Below, one piece after another: positions 20,983 to 24,766 of a stretch of DNA of 24,766 bases; position 1 is the first letter of the stretch; each line of letters starts with the position of its first letter. The position numbers were made by a program, and so were the translations under genes. The notes under the pieces are model-generated. The model was not told the DNA's origin. It ran no database searches and saw only the letters and a program-made list of their open reading frames with translations. The stretch covers positions 1-24,766 of the forward strand of contig CAAEDK010000039.1 in assembly GCA_900754605.1 (NCBI GenBank), in the 5' to 3' direction. This stretch comes from an uncultured Oscillospiraceae bacterium. Lineage in GTDB: Bacteria; Bacillota_A; Clostridia; Oscillospirales; Oscillospiraceae.

Positions 20983-22581
20983 ATGATTACTGTTTCCGAC
21001 CTGAGCCTGAATTACAGCGGCACCCCGCTGTTCTCCCATGTGGACCTGCAGTTCCTGCGGGGCAACTGCTATGGCATCATTGGCGCCAATGGCGCCGGAA
21101 AATCCACCTTTTTGAAGATCCTCTCGGGAGATCTGGAGCCCTCTACCGGTGAGGTGTCCATCCTGCCCAACACACGGATGTCTGTGCTGAAGCAGAACCA
21201 GAATGCCTATGACGCCTATAATGTCATGGATACTGTTATTATGGGCAATCAGCGCCTGTATGACATTGGCAAAGAGAAGGAGGCCCTGTACGCCCAAGAG
21301 GAGATGACCGACGAGGACGGAATGCGGGCCTGCCAGCTGGAAGAGGAGTACGCCGAGCTGGGAGGTTGGGAGTCGGAGTCCGATGCCAGCCGCATTCTCC
21401 AGGGACTGGGAATTGGCACTGACCTGCATTATAATGATATGGCCACCCTGGATGCCCGCCTGAAGGTGAAGGTGCTGCTGGCCCAGGCACTGTTTGGCAA
21501 TCCTGACCTGCTGATGATGGACGAGCCCACCAACAACCTAGATATCGATGCGGTGAACTGGCTGGAGGATTTCCTGCTGGACTTCCCCGGCACTGTCATT
21601 GTGGTCAGCCATGACCGTCACTTCCTGAACACTGTGTGTACCCACATCGTAGACATCGACTACAACAAGATCAAAATGTATGTGGGCAACTATGACTTCT
21701 GGTATGAGTCCAGCCAGCTGGTGCAGCAGCTGATCAAGAACCAGAACAAGCGCAACGAGGAGAAGATCAAGGAACTGCAGGACTTTATCTCCCGGTTTTC
21801 CGCCAACAAGTCCAAGAGCAAGCAGGCCACTGCCCGTCGCAAGCTGCTGGACAAGCTGACGGTGGAGGAGATGCCCGCCTCTTCCCGCCGCTATCCCTGG
21901 GTGGCCTTCTCTCCTGACCGGGAGGTGGGCAAGGACATCCTGTTTGTCACTGATGTGTCCAAGACCATCGACGGGGTGAAGGTGCTGGACAAGGTCTCCT
22001 TCATTGTGGGGCACGGGGATAAGATCGCCTTTGTGGGTGACAATGAGAATGCTCACACCGCCCTGTTCAAGATCCTAGCCGGCGAGATGGAACCTGACGA
22101 AGGAACTGTGAAGTGGGGACAGACTGCAACCTTCTCCTATTTCCCCAAGGACAACACCCCTTACTTCGAGGGCTGTGAGGATAACTTGGTGCAGTGGCTG
22201 CGCCAGTACTCCAACGATCCTCAGGAGCAGTACCTCCGTGGCTTCCTGGGGCGGATGCTCTTTTCTGGAGATGAAGTGTATAAGCCGGTTAAGGTGCTGT
22301 CCGGTGGTGAGAAGGTGCGGTGCATGCTGTCCCGAATGATGCTGTCCGGGGCCAATGTGCTGCTGCTGGACCAGCCTACCAACCACCTGGATCTGGAGTC
22401 CATCGCCGCCCTGAATAACGGCCTGGAGGCTGTTAAGTGCAATGTGCTGGTCTCCTCGCACGACCATCAGCTGATCCAGACGGTGTGTAACCGGGTCTTT
22501 GACTTCACCTCTGAGGGAAAACTCATTGACCGGATGATGTCTTATGACGAGTATCTGGAGAGCCAGAAGCCTCAGGGCTGA
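20983..22581 (+). CDS. ABC-F family ATPase (YbiT/YkpA type) with one degenerate ATP site
   Basis: A 532-aa soluble tandem ABC ATPase without membrane segments; ABC-F proteins act on the ribosome during translation. NBD1 has an intact Walker A (GANGAGKST, 34-42), Walker B with catalytic Glu181 (MMDEPTNNLD) and His210. Its signature motif is not LSGG but LDARLK (156-161). The linker (about 240-305) contains the family stretch FISRFSANKSKSKQATARRK. NBD2 has an intact signature LSGGEK (439-444) and His493, but its Walker A is GDNENAHT (352-359), without the Gly-Lys pair, and its Walker B reads LLLDQPTNHLD with Gln464 in place of the catalytic Glu. The ribosome site is AAGGAG before CCCGCCATG. It is monocistronic with its own terminator. 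The exact ribosomal role or any antibiotic resistance cannot be inferred. Confidence 0.92.
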   Translation: MITVSDLSLNYSGTPLFSHVDLQFLRGNCYGIIGANGAGKSTFLKILSGDLEPSTGEVSILPNTRMSVLKQNQNAYDAYNVMDTVIMGNQRLYDIGKEKEALYAQEEMTDEDGMRACQLEEEYAELGGWESESDASRILQGLGIGTDLHYNDMATLDARLKVKVLLAQALFGNPDLLMMDEPTNNLDIDAVNWLEDFLLDFPGTVIVVSHDRHFLNTVCTHIVDIDYNKIKMYVGNYDFWYESSQLVQQLIKNQNKRNEEKIKELQDFISRFSANKSKSKQATARRKLLDKLTVEEMPASSRRYPWVAFSPDREVGKDILFVTDVSKTIDGVKVLDKVSFIVGHGDKIAFVGDNENAHTALFKILAGEMEPDEGTVKWGQTATFSYFPKDNTPYFEGCEDNLVQWLRQYSNDPQEQYLRGFLGRMLFSGDEVYKPVKVLSGGEKVRCMLSRMMLSGANVLLLDQPTNHLDLESIAALNNGLEAVKCNVLVSSHDHQLIQTVCNRVFDFTSEGKLIDRMMSYDEYLESQKPQG

Positions 22582-22610
22582 CCCTTTAAACACTGAACAA
22601 TCATTTGCAA

Positions 22611-22648
22611 GCCGCGGACTGCCAGGTGACAGTCCGCGGCACTTTTTC
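22611..22648 (+). terminator. Intrinsic terminator of the ABC-F gene
   Basis: Eleven-bp perfect arms GCCGCGGACTG / CAGTCCGCGGC around CCAGGTGA are followed by ACTTTTTC, 29 bp past the stop. Confidence 0.92.
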
Positions 22649-22716
22649 TCAGTTGTAGAATATGACCCCTTTCGGATGGGGTTGGAGTGGGCTTTTCTAT
22701 CCAGAGCGGAGAAAAA

Positions 22717-22744
22717 TGTCATTGGAATGTTAACTTCATGTAAA
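22717..22744. promoter_or_regulatory. Candidate Pho box: three hexamers at 11-bp spacing
   Basis: TGTCAT (22717), TGTTAA (22728) and TGTAAA (22739) recur with exactly 11-bp periodicity. On the minus strand they read TTTACA, TTAACA and ATGACA, each separated by 5 bp, matching the Bacillus PhoP box (TTAACA-N5 repeats) and the 11-bp geometry of PhoB boxes. The array ends 5 bp before the -35 of the promoter serving the Na/Pi cotransporter gene. Confidence 0.6.
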
Positions 22745-22749
22745 ATCTA

Positions 22750-22778
22750 TTGACGGACGGAGGCTGCTTCCCTATAAT
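22750..22778 (+). promoter_or_regulatory. Strong promoter of the Na/Pi cotransporter gene
   Basis: TTGACG and a perfect TATAAT are spaced by exactly 17 bp. The expected transcription start is near 22785, leaving a leader of about 220 nt before the coding sequence. Confidence 0.85.
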
Positions 22779-22826
22779 GATACCTGTAGAAGTTATGGAT
22801 AAAGAGTACAGAGAGGTAGAAATGCC

Positions 22827-22895
22827 ATGGAAGCGTCTGTGCCCGGGCTGGCGGGGATCAGCCTGATCAATCGAATCAGAAAGATACAGGCATGA
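22827..22895 (+). CDS. Possible 22-aa leader peptide before the Na/Pi cotransporter
   Basis: An ATG at 22827 opens a 22-codon frame (MEASVPGLAGISL...) whose TGA lies at 22893-22895, inside the 5' arm of the hairpin at 22889-22936. GAGAGG lies 10 nt upstream. A second ATG at 22822, better spaced from the same site, gives a 14-aa peptide (MPWKRLCPGWRGSA) in another frame. Either may be a translated leader; neither shows homology I can recognise, and short ORFs arise by chance. Confidence 0.3.
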   Translation: MEASVPGLAGISLINRIRKIQA

Positions 22896-22936
22896 CCTGC
22901 GAAGCGGCTCTGCGCTCCGTGGGCGATGCCTTTTTT
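22889..22936 (+). terminator. Terminator/attenuator-like hairpin in the nptA leader
   Basis: GGCAT and ATGCC close a 32-nt loop that can fold further (GCGG/CCGT or AGCG/CGCT), directly followed by TTTTTT. It lies within the leader, about 70 bp before the coding start and about 105 nt after the expected transcription start, so it could attenuate transcription. The stem is only 5 bp at its base, so the strength is uncertain. Confidence 0.5.
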
Positions 22937-23007
22937 CATACTTTTCCAAGAAACTGAGACAATAATCCTGTGTGTTTTCCAGAAGAGATAGAGGAGGAAA
23001 TTGAGAG

Positions 23008-24678
23008 ATGCAAATGACAGACTTTTTGAGTCTATTGGGCGGACTGGCCCTGTTCTTATACGGAATGCAAATGATGAGTTCCGGCTTGGAGGCGGCAGCC
23101 GGCAGCCGGATGAAGCAGATTCTGGAGCGGTTGACGGCAAACCGGTTCCTGGGCGTATTGGTAGGTGCGGCGATCACCGCGGTGATCCAGTCCTCCTCTG
23201 CCACCACAGTTATGGTGGTGGGCTTTGTCAACGCCGGGATGATGACACTGAATCAGGCGGTTTGGATCATCATGGGCGCCAACATCGGCACCACCGTTAC
23301 TGGACTGCTGATTGCTTTGGATGTGGGTGAACTGGCCCCTCTGTTTGCCTTTGTTGGTGTGGCCATGGTGGTCTTTGTCAAGAAGCCTCAGCTTCAGCAC
23401 ATCGGCCAGATCCTGGCTGGTCTGGGTGTGCTGTTTATCGGAATGGATATGATGAGCGGTGCAATGTCTCCCCTGCGGGAGTCTGAGGCGTTCATTCAGA
23501 TGATGTCCAATTTCTCCAACCCGCTGCTGGGTATCCTGGCTGGTGCGGGCTTCACGGCCGTAATCCAGTCGTCCTCCGCCTCTGTGGGTATCCTGCAGGC
23601 GCTGGCCAACAGCGGCGTGATCGGGCTGTCCAGCGCAGTGTTTGTGCTGTTTGGTCAGAATATCGGTACTTGTATCACGGCGGTGCTGGCATCTATCGGT
23701 ACCAGCCGCAGTGCCAAGCGTGCTACCATTATTCACTTGCTGTTCAACATGATCGGTACGGTGATTTTTACAATCCTCTTTATTCTGTTCCCGATTGCCC
23801 ATGTGATTGATGGTCAGATTCCTGTGGCTGGTCTGAGCGGTGTGCTGCCCGCTACTCCGGCTGGTCAGATCGCCCTGGTTCACACCAGCTTCAATATTGT
23901 TACCACTCTGCTGCTCCTGCCTCTGGGTGGCTACTTGGCAAAAGCTGCGATGCGTATCCTGCCGGATCGCCCCGGCGACACGGTGGATCAGATGCATCTT
24001 GAGTACCTGACTCCCATTCAGATTAGCAGCAAGGACGGCGGCCTGGGTGTGTCCGCCATCTATGTGGATCAGATGCAGCATGAGCTGCGGCGCATGATGC
24101 TTATGGCACAGGGGAACGTAAAGGCCAGCTTCTCCTCGGTGCTGAACCGGGATGAGAACGAACTGGCTGAGGTGGAAAAGACAGAGGAGTATATCGACTT
24201 CCTGAATAAAGAGATCTCCTTGCATGTTTCCCGGCTCATCGCCTATGAGACCAATGAGCAGGCCTCCGCCGTAGTCAGCAGCTTCTTTACCATCTCGGGT
24301 AATATCGAGCGCATCGGAGACCATGCAGACAACTTGGCCGGGTATACCCGTCTGCTGAATAAGCGGAACATTTCTTTCTCTGAGGCAGCTCAGCAGGAGA
24401 TTGCCGCCATGCGGGATATATGTTTGGAGTGCGTGGATTATCTCTTGACTCCGTCGGCTGGAACTGTGGAGTGGCTCAGTGAGGTGTCTGCCTTGGAGCA
24501 GCGAATTGATGATATGACGAGCGATTACCGCCGCAGCCACCTGGAGCGGATGCGCAGCGGTGAATGCTCTGATGAAGCGTGTATCATCTACTCTGAGCTG
24601 CTCACCGACTTTGAACGGATCGGTGACCATGTTCTGAATATCGCTCAGGAGATGGCTCAGGTACAGGAGCATATCTAA
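23008..24678 (+). CDS. Na/Pi cotransporter family protein with C-terminal PhoU-like domain
   Basis: A 556-aa inner-membrane protein of the NptA/PNaS family that imports phosphate with sodium. The membrane part (residues 1-315) consists of two inverted halves, each with the family QSSSA motif (61-65 and 187-191) followed by a GANIGTT / GQNIGTC motif (90-96 and 216-222). The cytoplasmic C-terminus (about 350-550) is a PhoU-like helical bundle with two metal-binding repeats, NIERIGDHADN and DFERIGDHVLN. Start 23008 follows GGAGGAAATTGAGAG. The gene is monocistronic, preceded by a long leader with Pho-box-like repeats and followed by a strong terminator. Phosphate is the likely substrate, but family members without tested activity exist. 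Confidence 0.93.
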   Translation: MQMTDFLSLLGGLALFLYGMQMMSSGLEAAAGSRMKQILERLTANRFLGVLVGAAITAVIQSSSATTVMVVGFVNAGMMTLNQAVWIIMGANIGTTVTGLLIALDVGELAPLFAFVGVAMVVFVKKPQLQHIGQILAGLGVLFIGMDMMSGAMSPLRESEAFIQMMSNFSNPLLGILAGAGFTAVIQSSSASVGILQALANSGVIGLSSAVFVLFGQNIGTCITAVLASIGTSRSAKRATIIHLLFNMIGTVIFTILFILFPIAHVIDGQIPVAGLSGVLPATPAGQIALVHTSFNIVTTLLLLPLGGYLAKAAMRILPDRPGDTVDQMHLEYLTPIQISSKDGGLGVSAIYVDQMQHELRRMMLMAQGNVKASFSSVLNRDENELAEVEKTEEYIDFLNKEISLHVSRLIAYETNEQASAVVSSFFTISGNIERIGDHADNLAGYTRLLNKRNISFSEAAQQEIAAMRDICLECVDYLLTPSAGTVEWLSEVSALEQRIDDMTSDYRRSHLERMRSGECSDEACIIYSELLTDFERIGDHVLNIAQEMAQVQEHI

Positions 24679-24710
24679 ACCTAAAAAAGACCCAAAGAGA
24701 TTGTTTTGGC

Positions 24711-24751
24711 CCGGCGGCAGATGGATTGCTCTGCCGCCGGACTGATTTTTC
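24711..24751 (+). terminator. Intrinsic terminator of the Na/Pi cotransporter gene
   Basis: Perfect 11-bp arms CCGGCGGCAGA / TCTGCCGCCGG enclose an 8-nt loop and are followed after ACTGA by TTTTT. Confidence 0.88.
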
Positions 24752-24766
24752 CCAGAAAGAGTGAAA

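Noticed and set aside
23056..24672. 538-aa minus-strand open frame opposite the Na/Pi cotransporter gene
   Set aside because: It is His/Gln/Asn-rich, has no ribosome site or domain, and mirrors a gene with clear family motifs. GC-rich codon bias creates long antisense frames.

Overview
The window reads as chromosomal core DNA from a GC-rich (by eye high-50s % GC) low-GC-phylum anaerobe, most likely an Oscillospiraceae/Clostridial cluster IV gut bacterium of the Flavonifractor/Lawsonibacter/Intestinimonas type. This placement is an inference from gene content (DUF3048 lipoprotein, DUF1540, ThiT under a TPP riboswitch, mreCD-pbp2, C39 peptidase, PhoU-tailed Na/Pi transporter), strong AGGAGG-type ribosome sites and GC-rich codon use. 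I see no tRNA, rRNA, IS element, phage gene or CRISPR array.

Layout. 1-3122: a minus-strand operon for the last two steps of 2-keto-3-deoxygluconate breakdown (eda with an extra VOC domain, then kdgK), ending in a strong hairpin, and a divergent IclR-family regulator. Two palindromes of the same 6-3-6 design lie at the two promoters. 3123-5902: a DUF3048 lipoprotein facing a minus-strand pair (DUF2238-type membrane protein, then a 54-aa nine-cysteine DUF1540 protein), and a small divergent 70-aa protein. 5903-7563: an SseB-like protein (minus) divergent from sfsA. 7564-16053: a long plus-strand run with zapA, a U32 peptidase/RlhA-like Fe-S protein, dut, a DUF2262 protein, maf, mreC, mreD and a class B PBP2. 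This is a cell-division, elongation and nucleotide-housekeeping block, and mreB is absent from it. 16054-18773: Mrp/NBP35 Fe-S carrier, then a TPP riboswitch controlling thiT and a HAD phosphatase. 18774-20683: a membrane-anchored C39-like peptidase converging on an HD-domain hydrolase. 20684-20807: the frameshifted stub of a secreted protein. 20808-24766: an ABC-F ATPase with one degenerate composite ATP site, then a Na/Pi cotransporter with a PhoU-like tail behind a long leader containing Pho-box-like repeats, a strong promoter, short ORFs and a terminator hairpin.

The most interesting items are the coherent loss of one ATP site in the ABC-F protein, the 11-bp-period Pho-box-like repeats and attenuator-like leader before the Na/Pi transporter, the paired operators around eda/iclR, the HAD phosphatase inside a TPP-controlled operon, and the frameshifted secreted-protein remnant. 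I did not find a wholly new system; most of the window is recognisable housekeeping with unusual details. Product names rest on motif recognition by eye, not on database searches.
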